In this document: one piece after another, positions 15,859 to 24,368 of the stretch
Layout of the letters: each line of letters starts with the position of its first letter
Numbering within the stretch: position 1 is the first letter of the stretch
Source of the DNA: Tannerella sp.
Lineage (GTDB): Bacteria; Bacteroidota; Bacteroidia; Bacteroidales; Tannerellaceae
Assembly: GCA_031277335.1 (NCBI GenBank)
Contig: JAITMM010000283.1
Location: 1-38,511 of the forward strand
Length of the DNA: 38,511 nucleotides
Reading direction: 5' to 3'
Notes under the pieces: model-generated
Told to the model about the DNA's origin: nothing
Databases searched by the model: none
What the model saw: only the letters and a program-made list of their open reading frames with translations
Translations under genes and position numbers: made by a program

Positions 15859-17109
15859 ATGAGAAAAGTATTAATAATCTGCGACTCGTTTCCTCCGGCT
15901 TTTGCACCGAGGATGGGATATTTATGCAAATACCTTCCTGAAAATGAATGGGAACCGGTGGTGATTACGGAATATATTCCTCAACAAACCTACGCGGAGC
16001 TGGCGAAGGAATGCCGCAATGTCACGTATATAAACTATTATCAATCAAGCAATCATTTGATCAGGACGACAAAATATATCTTCGTGTTTCTGGCCGATTT
16101 TTTCTTCGGCTACAAGGACAGGCGCATGATAAAAATCGCTCGTCAACAGATTGAAAATCATCAGATTACTCTTATTCTTGCAAGTACATATCGTACTTTT
16201 CCACTCCGCACGGCCCATCGGTTAAGCCGACAATACAAATTGCCATTAATCGTTGATTTACGTGATATTATAGAGCAATTTCCGGGAAACGAACATATCA
16301 GCAAGAAAATAGCCGGATTTGACCGGCTGAACCGCTTGATTGCCGGTATAATGACAAAAAAACTGTATCAACAACGGAACAGGGTATTGAAAGACGCTGA
16401 TGCCGTGACGACTGTTTCGCCCTGGCATGTGGAAACATTACGTCATTTTGCCCGCAATGTCAGACTGATCTACAATGGATTCGATCCGGACTTGTTTATC
16501 GCCGAAAGAGTGATTGCCGATAAGTTCAAGATAACGTACACCGGCCGATTGATGAGCGCCGAACTGAGAGACCCCGTTTTATTGTTCGAAGCTGTTTCCG
16601 TCTTGAAAGATTCTCTTAGCATTGATCCTGATAAATTTCGTATTCAATTTTATACGGACGGTGACTCAGCCAAGACATTTAAAGAGATGGCAAAAAATCA
16701 TCAAATATCTGAGTTTGTGGACTTTTTCGGATATATCCCCAATCATAAAATACCCGATATCCTAAACGGGAGTTCCATGCTGTTGCTGCTGACAAACAGG
16801 TCGAGCGGAGAAAAGGCGTCCAAAGGCATTATGACAACGAAGGTTTTTGAGTACTTGGCTGTCGAAAAACCGGTGCTATGTATAAGAAACGATGGAGGTT
16901 GCCTCGAAGAAACCATTCGGGAAACACGATCGGGTCTTGCAGCCGACAGTGTAGGGCAGGTTGAGCGCTTCCTGTTGGAAAAATACGGTGAGTGGCAGCA
17001 AAACGGTTTCACCCGTCAACACGTTGACAGAAAAAAAGTCAGTCAATTCTCCCGAAAAGAGCAGGCGAAGCAGTTTTTGAACATCTTTAACGAAGTCATC
17101 GCATCATAG
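15859..17109 (+). CDS. Glycosyltransferase, GT4/GT1 type (GT-B fold)
   Basis: The 416-residue protein starts MRKVLIICDSFPPAF and has the two-domain GT-B layout. The N-terminal part includes LPLIVDLRDIIEQF and VTTVSPWHVETL. The C-terminal nucleotide-sugar part starts at LIYNGFDPDLF, continues with FKITYTGRL and ends with KASKGIMTTKVFEYLAVEKPVL, the K-x-FEYLA-x-x-KP motif of the family. It probably adds a sugar to a surface polysaccharide or lipid-linked glycan. The ATG at 15859 is preferred over an in-frame GTG 12 nt upstream. A second glycosyltransferase follows after 12 nt. Confidence 0.82.
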   Translation: MRKVLIICDSFPPAFAPRMGYLCKYLPENEWEPVVITEYIPQQTYAELAKECRNVTYINYYQSSNHLIRTTKYIFVFLADFFFGYKDRRMIKIARQQIENHQITLILASTYRTFPLRTAHRLSRQYKLPLIVDLRDIIEQFPGNEHISKKIAGFDRLNRLIAGIMTKKLYQQRNRVLKDADAVTTVSPWHVETLRHFARNVRLIYNGFDPDLFIAERVIADKFKITYTGRLMSAELRDPVLLFEAVSVLKDSLSIDPDKFRIQFYTDGDSAKTFKEMAKNHQISEFVDFFGYIPNHKIPDILNGSSMLLLLTNRSSGEKASKGIMTTKVFEYLAVEKPVLCIRNDGGCLEETIRETRSGLAADSVGQVERFLLEKYGEWQQNGFTRQHVDRKKVSQFSRKEQAKQFLNIFNEVIAS

Positions 17110-17121
17110 CCCCCATACGAT

Positions 17122-18030
17122 ATGCTATCTATCTGTATTCCTGTATATAACTATTTCGTTGCCGACCTTGTGCAATCGTTGCACGACGAAGCCGAAACGC
17201 TGAATATTCCTTACGAGATTCTCCTTTCGGACAATGCGTCGGAAGAAAAATACAGGGTAGCCAATAGTTTATTGGGCAATCTTTCGAACGTAAACTACCG
17301 GCAATCTGCCATCAACCTCGAACGTGCCGGTAATCGCAATTTTCTATTCAAGACAGCCAAATTCCCGTATATCCTATTTATGGATTGCGACTCTAAGGTA
17401 TCTAAACCAAACTATATCAAGGACTTTCTGCCCTATTGCGTGCCGGGCGGCATCTGTTCGGGCGGCAGGTTATATGAACCGTTCAACCCTCAGTATAAAG
17501 ATGCTGTATTACATTGGAAAGTGGGCGTCGCAAGAGAAAGTTGGCCGGCAAGCGTACGTTCCGAAAAGCCGAACCACCGTTTCATGTCATGCAACTTTCT
17601 GATTGACAAAAAGATATTCGATACGGTAAAATTTGATGAAAGATTGACCGGATATTGCAACGAAGATACTCTTTTCGGTATCGAATTGCAGAAAGAAGGA
17701 ATTGTCATCTCACATATTGATAATCCCCTATATCATACAGGATTGGAGAAAGCGGAAGTCTTTATGTCAAAAATCGAAGAAGGGTTGAGGAACTACCATA
17801 AAATCAATTATTTATATCACAACGACCCTCAATTTATTTCATCTGTAAAAATATTAAGAGTTGAACAGAAGTTGAAGAAATGGCATCTGCTGAACGTCTG
17901 CAAGACTCTTTTTAAGATGTCAAGAAAGCTGATGTACAGGAATTTGATGAGTCTTCATCCGAATTTGAAGGTTTATGATTTGTATAAATTAGGTTATCTG
18001 TGTTATTCCAAGGATTTTGAGATTAAATAA
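17122..18030 (+). CDS. Glycosyltransferase family 2 protein
   Basis: The 302-residue protein has a GT-A fold start (MLSICIPVYNYF), the nucleotide-binding LLSDNASEE, and a DxD-type metal motif LFMDCDS near residue 90. A second acidic motif (GYCNEDTLFG near residue 185) fits the catalytic-base region. There is no membrane segment, so it probably works at the cytoplasmic face on a lipid- or polymer-linked acceptor. Donor and acceptor cannot be told. It sits between the GT-B enzyme and the CDP-glucose genes with short gaps, which suggests one operon for a surface glycan. Confidence 0.82.
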   Translation: MLSICIPVYNYFVADLVQSLHDEAETLNIPYEILLSDNASEEKYRVANSLLGNLSNVNYRQSAINLERAGNRNFLFKTAKFPYILFMDCDSKVSKPNYIKDFLPYCVPGGICSGGRLYEPFNPQYKDAVLHWKVGVARESWPASVRSEKPNHRFMSCNFLIDKKIFDTVKFDERLTGYCNEDTLFGIELQKEGIVISHIDNPLYHTGLEKAEVFMSKIEEGLRNYHKINYLYHNDPQFISSVKILRVEQKLKKWHLLNVCKTLFKMSRKLMYRNLMSLHPNLKVYDLYKLGYLCYSKDFEIK

Positions 18031-18041
18031 AGAGCAAAACA

Positions 18042-18812
18042 ATGAAAGTAGTTATTTTAGCGGGTGGCTTTGGAAGCCGGTTGAGCGAAGCAACAGTCGC
18101 GGTGCCAAAGCCCATGGTCGAGATAGGCGGCAAGCCGATTTTATGGCATATCATGAAGATTTACAGCCATTTCGGTTTCAACGAATTTATTATCTGCTGC
18201 GGTTACAAACAATACCTCATCAAGGAGTATTTCGCCAATTACTTCAAACACAATTGCGATATGACGGTCGACCTCTCCAACAACAGCATCCATATCCTTG
18301 ACAATCATTCCGAAAACTGGAAGGTAACCATGATTGATACAGGACTTGAAACGTTGACGGGCGGACGCATAAAACGTATCAGTCAATACGTTGGAAATGA
18401 GACATTTCTACTTACCTACGGAGATGGTGTAGCCGATATCGATATCGGGCAGACTATTGCAAGTCACAAGACTTCAGGGAAATACCTGACAATGACGGCT
18501 TATCAGCCGGTCGGCCGGCTGGGTGTATTGAATATTTCCGTAGACGGAACCGTGCAGTCATTCGAAGAAAAGCCTTCTGAGTCAGGAACATGGATCAATG
18601 TCGGCTTCTTTGTATGCGAGCCTGAGATCTTCGGTTACCTGAAAGGAGATCACGAGATGTTTGAAAAGGAACCAATGCAGCAAATCATTCAGGACAGGCA
18701 ACTTCATGCTTTCAAGCACTCCGGTTTTTGGAAACCGATGGATACGCTGAGAGACAATACGGAGCTTAATGACCTGTGGAACAAAGGTAAAGCGCCATGG
18801 AAAATTTGGTAG
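18042..18812 (+). CDS. rfbF: Glucose-1-phosphate cytidylyltransferase
   Basis: RfbF makes CDP-glucose from CTP and glucose 1-phosphate, the first step to CDP-linked deoxy sugars. The 256-residue protein has the usual length and opens MKVVILAGGFGSRLSEATVAV then PKPMVEIGGKPILWHIMKIYSHFG, a very characteristic start that separates it from RmlA and GalU. Further on are LLTYGDGVADID (the metal-binding aspartates) and GFFVCEPEIFGYL. The phosphoglucomutase elsewhere in the window could supply its substrate. It is followed after 15 nt by rfbG. Confidence 0.93.
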   Translation: MKVVILAGGFGSRLSEATVAVPKPMVEIGGKPILWHIMKIYSHFGFNEFIICCGYKQYLIKEYFANYFKHNCDMTVDLSNNSIHILDNHSENWKVTMIDTGLETLTGGRIKRISQYVGNETFLLTYGDGVADIDIGQTIASHKTSGKYLTMTAYQPVGRLGVLNISVDGTVQSFEEKPSESGTWINVGFFVCEPEIFGYLKGDHEMFEKEPMQQIIQDRQLHAFKHSGFWKPMDTLRDNTELNDLWNKGKAPWKIW

Positions 18813-18827
18813 GAAAAAGCAATTGAT

Positions 18828-19928
18828 ATGCCATTTAATAGAATTTACAATAATAAAAAAGTATTGATTACCGGAAACACGGGATTCAAAGGCTCGTGGC
18901 TATCAGTCTGGTTGACAATGTTAGATGCTGATGTCTACGGCTTTGCATTGGATATCCCCACCCGTCCATCTATTTTCGAGGTATTGAATTTGGAAAAGAA
19001 AATCAGTCATCATTGGGGCGATATCCGCGACAATAAAGGCTTAAACTCTTATATTCAGAAAATTAAACCTGATTTTATCTTTCATTTGGCAGCACAAGCC
19101 ATCGTCTCTCTCTCCTTCAAGGAACCTTTTGAGACTATCACAACTAACGTCATAGGGACGGGCGCTGTACTTGATGCCATGCGTCAAATCACGTGGGACT
19201 GTACTTGCGTGCTGATTACGAGCGACAAAGTATATGAAAATGTGGAGAAGTCGCAGGGATACAGGGAGACAGACAGTCTCGGAGGAAAAGATATTTATTC
19301 AGGCTCCAAAGCTGCTTCAGAACTGATTATAAGAAGTTTCTACCATGCTTTTCTTAAAGACAAGTCAAACATCAGGATGGGGATTGCACGTGCAGGCAAT
19401 GTGATCGGCGGGGGCGATTGGGCGCAAGACAGAATTGTAGTTGACTGCATTAAGGCTTTTGCCGACAAGACGACGGTTGACATTCGCTCTCCAAAGGCAA
19501 CTCGTCCGTGGCAACATGTGCTGGAGCCATTGAGCGGTTATTTATCATTCGGTCAATTGCTTACCGAAGGAAATGCAGGGAAATGCGAGGCATTTAACTT
19601 TGGGCCTCGCACGGAAGCTACGAAAACCGTATACGAATTAACTGAAGACTTGGCTAAACGTTGGGGTCAAGATGCGGATAAATACATAAATATCAAAGAA
19701 GAAAGACTTTTCAGTGAAGCTACATTGCTTCAATTAAATTGCGAAAAATCAATGTCTTTGCTGCATTGGCATTCCACGCTGTCATATCATCAATGTATTA
19801 ACTTTATAGTAGATTGGTATAAAGCATATTACGCCAATATTCAGGAAGATATGTATAAAATTACCGAAGAACAGATCGATGTATATGTTTCGGAAGCATC
19901 ACGTCAACAACTAAACTGGGCTGAATAA
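18828..19928 (+). CDS. rfbG: CDP-glucose 4,6-dehydratase
   Basis: RfbG converts CDP-glucose to CDP-4-dehydro-6-deoxyglucose with a tightly bound NAD. The 366-residue protein (usual size) has the Rossmann motif TGNTGFKGSW at 15-24, HLAAQAIVSLS near residue 86, TSDKVY at 131-136, and the extended-SDR catalytic pair Tyr157/Lys161 (YSGSK). The product is a branch point to CDP-linked dideoxyhexoses such as abequose, tyvelose, paratose or ascarylose via RfbH. No RfbH or later step lies in the window. Confidence 0.93.
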   Translation: MPFNRIYNNKKVLITGNTGFKGSWLSVWLTMLDADVYGFALDIPTRPSIFEVLNLEKKISHHWGDIRDNKGLNSYIQKIKPDFIFHLAAQAIVSLSFKEPFETITTNVIGTGAVLDAMRQITWDCTCVLITSDKVYENVEKSQGYRETDSLGGKDIYSGSKAASELIIRSFYHAFLKDKSNIRMGIARAGNVIGGGDWAQDRIVVDCIKAFADKTTVDIRSPKATRPWQHVLEPLSGYLSFGQLLTEGNAGKCEAFNFGPRTEATKTVYELTEDLAKRWGQDADKYINIKEERLFSEATLLQLNCEKSMSLLHWHSTLSYHQCINFIVDWYKAYYANIQEDMYKITEEQIDVYVSEASRQQLNWAE

Positions 19929-20012
19929 TGGAAGGATTTGATTCAAAACAGCCGTCGCGTCCTAATTTTATTACAACCAATTATTTACAAATTACAAATT
20001 GTCATTTTAACT

Positions 20013-20417
20013 ATGTGGCGTTATTTTAAAGATTATCCATTTTCAATAATAATTGTGCTGATAGTCATTTATTTGTCTGTGACTCAGCCTCCAAAGATCG
20101 GAATTTTACTATTTAAGAATGCTGATAAGTTTATTCACTTTTGCATGTATGGAGGAATATCAGGCGTATTCTGGTTGGAATATTTATTTAAACATAGGAA
20201 AAAGAAACTTAATTACTTCAAGGCATTCATTGGCGGAGTGCTCACTCCCATATTGTTAGGTGGCGCTATCGAACTTTTTCAACGATATTTTACAAGATTT
20301 AGGAGCGGCGACTGGTTCGATATGTCTGCAAATATCAGCGGAGTAGTAATTGCAACTGTGATAGCTTTGTTTTTACTTCGCCCTTTGATTTTAAAACGTC
20401 CGAAGACGAATGTTTGA
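20013..20417 (+). CDS. VanZ-like membrane protein
   Basis: With the ATG at 20013 (MWRYFKDYPFSI) the product is 134 residues with about four membrane helices. The family markers are KFIHFCMYGGISGVFW and ELFQRYFTRFRSGDWFDMSANISGVV, i.e. the E-x-x-Q...R-x-x-D-x-x-D...N-x-x-G pattern of VanZ-like proteins. VanZ gives teicoplanin resistance in Enterococcus, but the wider family has no settled role. An upstream TTG start at 19938 would add 25 residues that look non-conserved. The start is preceded by the short repeat TTACAAATTACAAATT rather than a clear Shine-Dalgarno. Confidence 0.75.
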   Translation: MWRYFKDYPFSIIIVLIVIYLSVTQPPKIGILLFKNADKFIHFCMYGGISGVFWLEYLFKHRKKKLNYFKAFIGGVLTPILLGGAIELFQRYFTRFRSGDWFDMSANISGVVIATVIALFLLRPLILKRPKTNV

Positions 20418-20457
20418 GGTCGTTTCTGACGTCGTCCAATAATTTTTTCGATAAATT

Positions 20458-20489
20458 TTTGTCATTCGTGGCATTTATTCATATATTTG
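20458..20489 (+). promoter_or_regulatory. Near-consensus promoter of the sugar-acid gene block
   Basis: TTTG (20458-20461), 20 nt, TATATTTG (20482-20489) matches the Bacteroidota consensus in sequence and spacing and lies 31 nt before the ATG of the first gene. It is one of the two best promoter matches in the window. Confidence 0.75.
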
Positions 20490-20520
20490 CCATCTGATTA
20501 CATTTTAAAAAATTCCGGAC

Positions 20521-21654
20521 ATGAACAATCAAATTTGGTTAATGACATCTGCATTTAAGCCTAATACGCTGGATCAGATTATAGTAAGAGCAAAAGAAAC
20601 AGGCGTGCAGGGGTTGGAGTTATGTGTATTTCCGCAGGGAGCATCTCGGAGTGATCATGTAGCTACACACCTTGATTATGAATCGTTTGGACATGAAGAA
20701 GCCAAACGGTTGCTTGAACAGTTTAATAGAGAAGGACTGCGATTCTCGATCGGTTCGTACGAAAACATGATCGGTGGAAACCCCGGAGAACGAATTGTCA
20801 ATCAGAACCATATCCTTAAACTTATTCGCATCGCGCATCTTTGCGGAGGCGACAGGAACGATGTCAAAGTCGGTACATTCGTCGGTTATAATGACGAATT
20901 AGGCGTTCAGGACGGCGGTTTTGAAAAGAATCTATATGAGTATCAACGTATTTTCACTCCAATCATAAAATATGCCGAGGACTTGGGTGTTACGTTGATT
21001 TATGAAAACTGTCCTATGGAAGGCTGGCGTGCCAAGACATGGCCGTTTACGTTCAACAACCTGCCCGGCACACTGGCAGCCCGCAAGTTAATGTATGCGC
21101 TGATTCCCAGCATGGCACATGGCGAGACTTATGACCCGTCGCACGATATATGGCAACATATCAACCCCGTAGATGTCTTGAAGGCAACTGACATGAACCG
21201 TCTGCACAGGGTACATATCAAAGCGACCCGTAACTTGACAAATCAGTCGTCTATCTATTGGGGCGCCATGTATCCCAAACAATACGTAAATCCCGAGCTT
21301 GCCGCCAGGGCAGGCGTTCCGACGGTTGCCCATGAATGGGACCGGCATCCTTATGAGGCTATGCTGCCCGGTTTTGGCGGATATGACAGCATGGACTGGC
21401 GCGATTTTTTAGAGACTTTGATGAAGTTGGGTTTTGATAAGCCTTTTGTTATTGAGAATGAAGCTGCCAATTCGGCTCATACCGGCAATATCGGGGCAAC
21501 GATGCAGGGATTCAAGGCTGCGACACTCTGCTTGGCGCCAATCGTATGGCCTCTAAAAGATAACGAAGGATATGTTTATCATGATACTCGTCCATTGCTG
21601 GAAGATGCACCCGTCAAAGATATACCGGTTGTAACGATGGATCAACTCATTTAA
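20521..21654 (+). CDS. Sugar isomerase/epimerase, xylose-isomerase-like TIM barrel
   Basis: The 377-residue protein has an AP-endonuclease-2/xylose isomerase-like TIM-barrel pattern: AFKPNTLDQIIVRAKETGVQGLEL at the start, metal-ligand candidates at VTLIYENCPMEGW (Glu), VHIKATR (His) and FVIENEA (Glu), and HPYEAMLPGFGGYDSMDWRDFLETL near the end. Members isomerise or epimerise sugars, sugar acids and inositols (IolE, hydroxypyruvate isomerase and others), so the substrate is unknown. It is not a mannonate dehydratase of the UxuA type. It has its own strong promoter and leads the run with the SDR, kinase and LarA genes, so a sugar acid or ketose substrate is plausible. Confidence 0.75.
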   Translation: MNNQIWLMTSAFKPNTLDQIIVRAKETGVQGLELCVFPQGASRSDHVATHLDYESFGHEEAKRLLEQFNREGLRFSIGSYENMIGGNPGERIVNQNHILKLIRIAHLCGGDRNDVKVGTFVGYNDELGVQDGGFEKNLYEYQRIFTPIIKYAEDLGVTLIYENCPMEGWRAKTWPFTFNNLPGTLAARKLMYALIPSMAHGETYDPSHDIWQHINPVDVLKATDMNRLHRVHIKATRNLTNQSSIYWGAMYPKQYVNPELAARAGVPTVAHEWDRHPYEAMLPGFGGYDSMDWRDFLETLMKLGFDKPFVIENEAANSAHTGNIGATMQGFKAATLCLAPIVWPLKDNEGYVYHDTRPLLEDAPVKDIPVVTMDQLI

Positions 21655-21658
21655 AAAA

Positions 21659-22315
21659 ATGGCTCGAAAAATTTTATTTTCAGAAGTGATACAAGCCTCC
21701 TGGAAAGGATTGATTTCGCAAATATGGCTATTAACCGGCCTATTTATAGGCTATATAACTGTAAATCTGGCGCTTATCCTATTTATACCTTTTCCTTCAA
21801 AAGACACTGCAATAGGATTTACCGGCATAGCTATATCATTGCTAAGCTTGGTTTTCACTCTGCTTTTTTCGCTTGGCTATACGAAAAATCTGTTTCAGAC
21901 ATTAGACGGCGAAGAACCTCAGTTTTCAGCTTACGGCCGGCAGTCAAAGAAGATAATTACTTGGTCTATAGCAAGTATAATATATGCAGTTATAGTTTTA
22001 ATCGGACTCTCATTACTTATAGTTCCCGGCGTTTACTTAGCAATCAGGCTCCAATTCTTTGCGGCTGCAATTGTTGATGAAGATGCCGGAATCATAGCTT
22101 CGTTGAAACGGAGCTGGGAGATTACAAAAGGACAAACGCTGTCTCTTTTCGTGTTGCTACTTATATACAAAGGGCTTATTATCTTGGGATTGGCACTTAT
22201 TGGAATAGGTATTTTTGTTACATTTCCGTTAGCCGGACTGATGTATTGCAACGCATATAGAAAATTAACGGCGTTCACGACTTTCACGGACGAAGCGATA
22301 AAGGAAGAAAGATGA
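21659..22315 (+). CDS. Small multi-spanning membrane protein (DUF975/YciC-like)
   Basis: The 218-residue protein has about five to six hydrophobic helices and a conserved-looking loop LLIVPGVYLAIRLQFFAAAIVDEDAGIIASLKRSWEITKG. That P-G-V-Y-L-x-x-R-x-x-F...S-L-x-x-S-x-x-x-x-K-G pattern occurs in a group of uncharacterised membrane proteins (DUF975, YciC/UPF0259, and the membrane domain of some glycerophosphodiesterases). It begins 4 nt after the isomerase stop, so the two are co-transcribed. Whether it helps uptake of the pathway's substrate is unknown; it does not look like a known sugar permease. Confidence 0.65.
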   Translation: MARKILFSEVIQASWKGLISQIWLLTGLFIGYITVNLALILFIPFPSKDTAIGFTGIAISLLSLVFTLLFSLGYTKNLFQTLDGEEPQFSAYGRQSKKIITWSIASIIYAVIVLIGLSLLIVPGVYLAIRLQFFAAAIVDEDAGIIASLKRSWEITKGQTLSLFVLLLIYKGLIILGLALIGIGIFVTFPLAGLMYCNAYRKLTAFTTFTDEAIKEER

Positions 22316-22378
22316 CTGCAACTTTCTACCGATGAGCGACGGGACAGTCCTAAAAAGCCCCAAATCAATTAAGATACA

Positions 22379-22411
22379 AGATTAAAAATTAAATATTAAA
22401 AAAAATAAAAA
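22379..22411. repeat. A/T-rich ATTAAA-type repeats before the SDR gene
   Basis: Imperfect copies of GATTAAA/AATTAAA/ATATTAAA, then A-rich sequence, fill the leader up to the SDR start codon. It is similar to the short repeats in other leaders of this window. Confidence 0.4.
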
Positions 22412-22415
22412 TACG

Positions 22416-23228
22416 ATGGCAAATTTATTTAGTGTAAAAGACAAAGTGATCATCCTGACAGGAGGTTGCGGAATATTAGGCAGTTGCATGGCAAAGCATT
22501 TGGGAGAGGAAGGCGCAAAGGTCGTCATCCTTGATAGAAATGTGGCAGGCGGTACTCAATTAGTTGATGAAATCATTAGTAATCAAGGCGAAGCTATGTT
22601 TTTAGTAACTGACGTGTTGGACAAAGATATCCTGATACAAAACAAACAGGCAATTTTAGAGGCTTACGGCAGGATTGATGTCTTGATCAACTTAGCCGGC
22701 GGGAATATGGCCGGAGCAACAATTCCTCCCGATAAAACGTTTTTCGACCTCGATGTCGAAGCATTCCGTAAGGTGGTGGATTTAAATCTATTCGGCACTG
22801 TTTTGCCTACCATGGTTTTTTCTGAAGTCATGGTCAGTCAGGGCAAAGGAAGCATTATCAATATTTCGTCCGAATCGGCGCTTCGTCCTTTGACGCGCGT
22901 TGTCGGATATGGATGTGCAAAGGCAGCTATCAGCAACTTTACGCAATACATGGCCGGCGAGTTAGCTATAAAATTCGGTGAAGGACTGCGGGTCAACGCC
23001 ATAGCTCCGGGATTTTTCCTGACCGAACAAAACCGAGCGCTAATGACAAATCCGGACGGCTCGCCGAGCGACAGGTGTAAGACAATCATTGCCCATACTC
23101 CTTTCAGACGTCTTGGAGAGCCTGAAGAACTGCTGGGCTCGATTCAGTGGTTGGCAAGCGATGCTTCAGCATTTGTAACGGGAACGGTCATTCCGATTGA
23201 TGGCGGCTTTGATGCTTTTGCAATTTAA
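22416..23228 (+). CDS. SDR oxidoreductase, D-mannonate oxidoreductase-like
   Basis: The 270-residue classical SDR has TGGCGILG (15-22) and Asp40 at the end of the second strand, which points to NAD(H) rather than NADP(H). It also has NLAGG near residue 92, serine-rich NISSESALRP, and the catalytic YGCAK (Tyr165, Lys169). The run SESALRPLTRVVGYGCAKAAISNFTQYMAGELA is typical of the Bacteroidales SDR annotated as D-mannonate oxidoreductase (fructuronate/mannonate interconversion), though gluconate 5-dehydrogenase-like activity is an alternative. The stop codon lies in the repeat that forms the next gene's leader. Confidence 0.78.
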   Translation: MANLFSVKDKVIILTGGCGILGSCMAKHLGEEGAKVVILDRNVAGGTQLVDEIISNQGEAMFLVTDVLDKDILIQNKQAILEAYGRIDVLINLAGGNMAGATIPPDKTFFDLDVEAFRKVVDLNLFGTVLPTMVFSEVMVSQGKGSIINISSESALRPLTRVVGYGCAKAAISNFTQYMAGELAIKFGEGLRVNAIAPGFFLTEQNRALMTNPDGSPSDRCKTIIAHTPFRRLGEPEELLGSIQWLASDASAFVTGTVIPIDGGFDAFAI

Positions 23229-23246
23229 CAATTAACAATTAACAAT
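23225..23246. repeat. Tandem 7-mer TTAACAA x3 between SDR and kinase genes
   Basis: Three copies of TTAACAA fill the entire gap between the SDR stop (itself in the first copy) and the kinase ATG, where a ribosome-binding site would be. Copy-number change would alter the SDR-kinase spacing. Confidence 0.7.
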
Positions 23247-24323
23247 ATGAAACTGAAAGAAAATTATAAATGGTCGTTGGTTGTGCCGACGAGTATGGGA
23301 ATCAGGTTGACACCTGTTGCGCAGGGTCAGCCTATTCATAAGAGCGACACGTTATTTATGCAGGCCACAAGCGCCGAATCAAATGTAGCAAGCGTCTCCG
23401 CTTACTTGGGATTACCATGTAAAGTATTGACAACCTTTGTAAAAGGAAGTCCGATAGCTCAATTTATCAAGGACAACCTGCGAAGCCGGAATATAGACTT
23501 CGAAGGCAGGGAAGTTGAGCAAGGCGGTCCCTGGGGATATCGTCATCAGATAAATATAGCCGACAGCGGCTTCGGTTCACGCGGACCGCGCGTATGGAAC
23601 GACCGTAGCGGCGAAGTTGGCCGCACCTTGAATGTCAAAGACTTTGACTTGGATAGACTTTTCGGACAGGAAGGAGTGCAAATCCTGCATTTATCGGGTT
23701 TGATAGGCGCTTTATCGCCCGAGACAAGCCTTTTCTGCCTTGAACTTGCGCGAACGGCAAAAAAATATGGTACCGCAATTGCCTTCGACCTGAATTATAG
23801 AGCATCATTTTGGGAAGGCAGGGAACAGGAATTAGCCGATATATTCAGAGAAATAGCCTCAATATCAGATATTTTAATAGGCAATGAAGAAGATTTCCAA
23901 CTCAGCCTCGGCATTACAGGCCCCGAAGCAGGCGGCAAAGATATCGCTGCCGAAATAGAAAGTTTCAAGGGCATGATACGCAATGTAAAACAGGCATTTC
24001 CGGGTGTATCAGTTTTCGCCAACACGTTGCGCGAAGTTGTCAGCGTCAATGAACACCTCTGGGGCGCTATACTGTTGGCCGGCGAAGAATGGCATGTCAT
24101 AGAACCGCGTTCAATCCACGTGCTCGACCGCATCGGCGGTGGTGACGGATTTGTCGGCGGTCTTCTCTATGGTATCTTGAAAGGCTGGGAACCACTGAAA
24201 TGTGTGCAATTTGCATGGGCGACTGGTGCCTTAGCCACTACCTTTATCACCGATTACGGCCAGCCTGCCGACGAAGCCCAAGTCTGGAGCATCTGGAAAG
24301 GCAATGCCCGGGTGATTAGGTAG
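23247..24323 (+). CDS. PfkB-family sugar kinase (KDG kinase/gluconokinase-like)
   Basis: The 358-residue ribokinase-like protein carries the C-terminal PfkB signature DRIGGGDGFVGGLLYG (from Asp294, catalytic base Asp300) and the ISDILIGNEEDF segment near residue 206. The N-terminus (LVVPTSMGIRLTPVAQGQP) lacks the GE-x-L/M-R start typical of KdgK. The segment SRGPRVWNDRSGEVGRTLN marks a distinct subgroup. The substrate is therefore uncertain: 2-dehydro-3-deoxygluconate or an aldonate such as gluconate are both reasonable given the SDR before it and the LarA homologue after it. The ATG follows a tandem TTAACAA repeat with no clear Shine-Dalgarno. Confidence 0.8.
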   Translation: MKLKENYKWSLVVPTSMGIRLTPVAQGQPIHKSDTLFMQATSAESNVASVSAYLGLPCKVLTTFVKGSPIAQFIKDNLRSRNIDFEGREVEQGGPWGYRHQINIADSGFGSRGPRVWNDRSGEVGRTLNVKDFDLDRLFGQEGVQILHLSGLIGALSPETSLFCLELARTAKKYGTAIAFDLNYRASFWEGREQELADIFREIASISDILIGNEEDFQLSLGITGPEAGGKDIAAEIESFKGMIRNVKQAFPGVSVFANTLREVVSVNEHLWGAILLAGEEWHVIEPRSIHVLDRIGGGDGFVGGLLYGILKGWEPLKCVQFAWATGALATTFITDYGQPADEAQVWSIWKGNARVIR

Positions 24324-24346
24324 AAAAAAACCGCAATTCGTATGTA

Positions 24347-24357
24347 ATGACCTAATA
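24347..24357 (+). promoter_or_regulatory. Shared leader motif ATGACCTAATA, copy 1 (before larA-like gene)
   Basis: The 11-mer lies 11 nt before the LarA-like ATG. An identical copy lies in the leader of the next gene (25657-25667). The wider context GTRATGACCTAATAWT also matches. It could be an operator or an RNA element; function unknown. Confidence 0.35.
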
Positions 24358-24368
24358 TTGTTTATATT

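Noticed and set aside
19928..20032. 34-codon frame starting at the ATG that overlaps the rfbG stop (TAATG)
   Set aside because: Too short, no recognisable motif, and it overlaps the VanZ-like reading frame.
20521..21654. Mannonate dehydratase (UxuA) call for the first gene of the sugar-acid block
   Set aside because: The neighbours suggest it, but the sequence lacks the UxuA N-terminus and motifs and reads as a xylose-isomerase-like TIM barrel.
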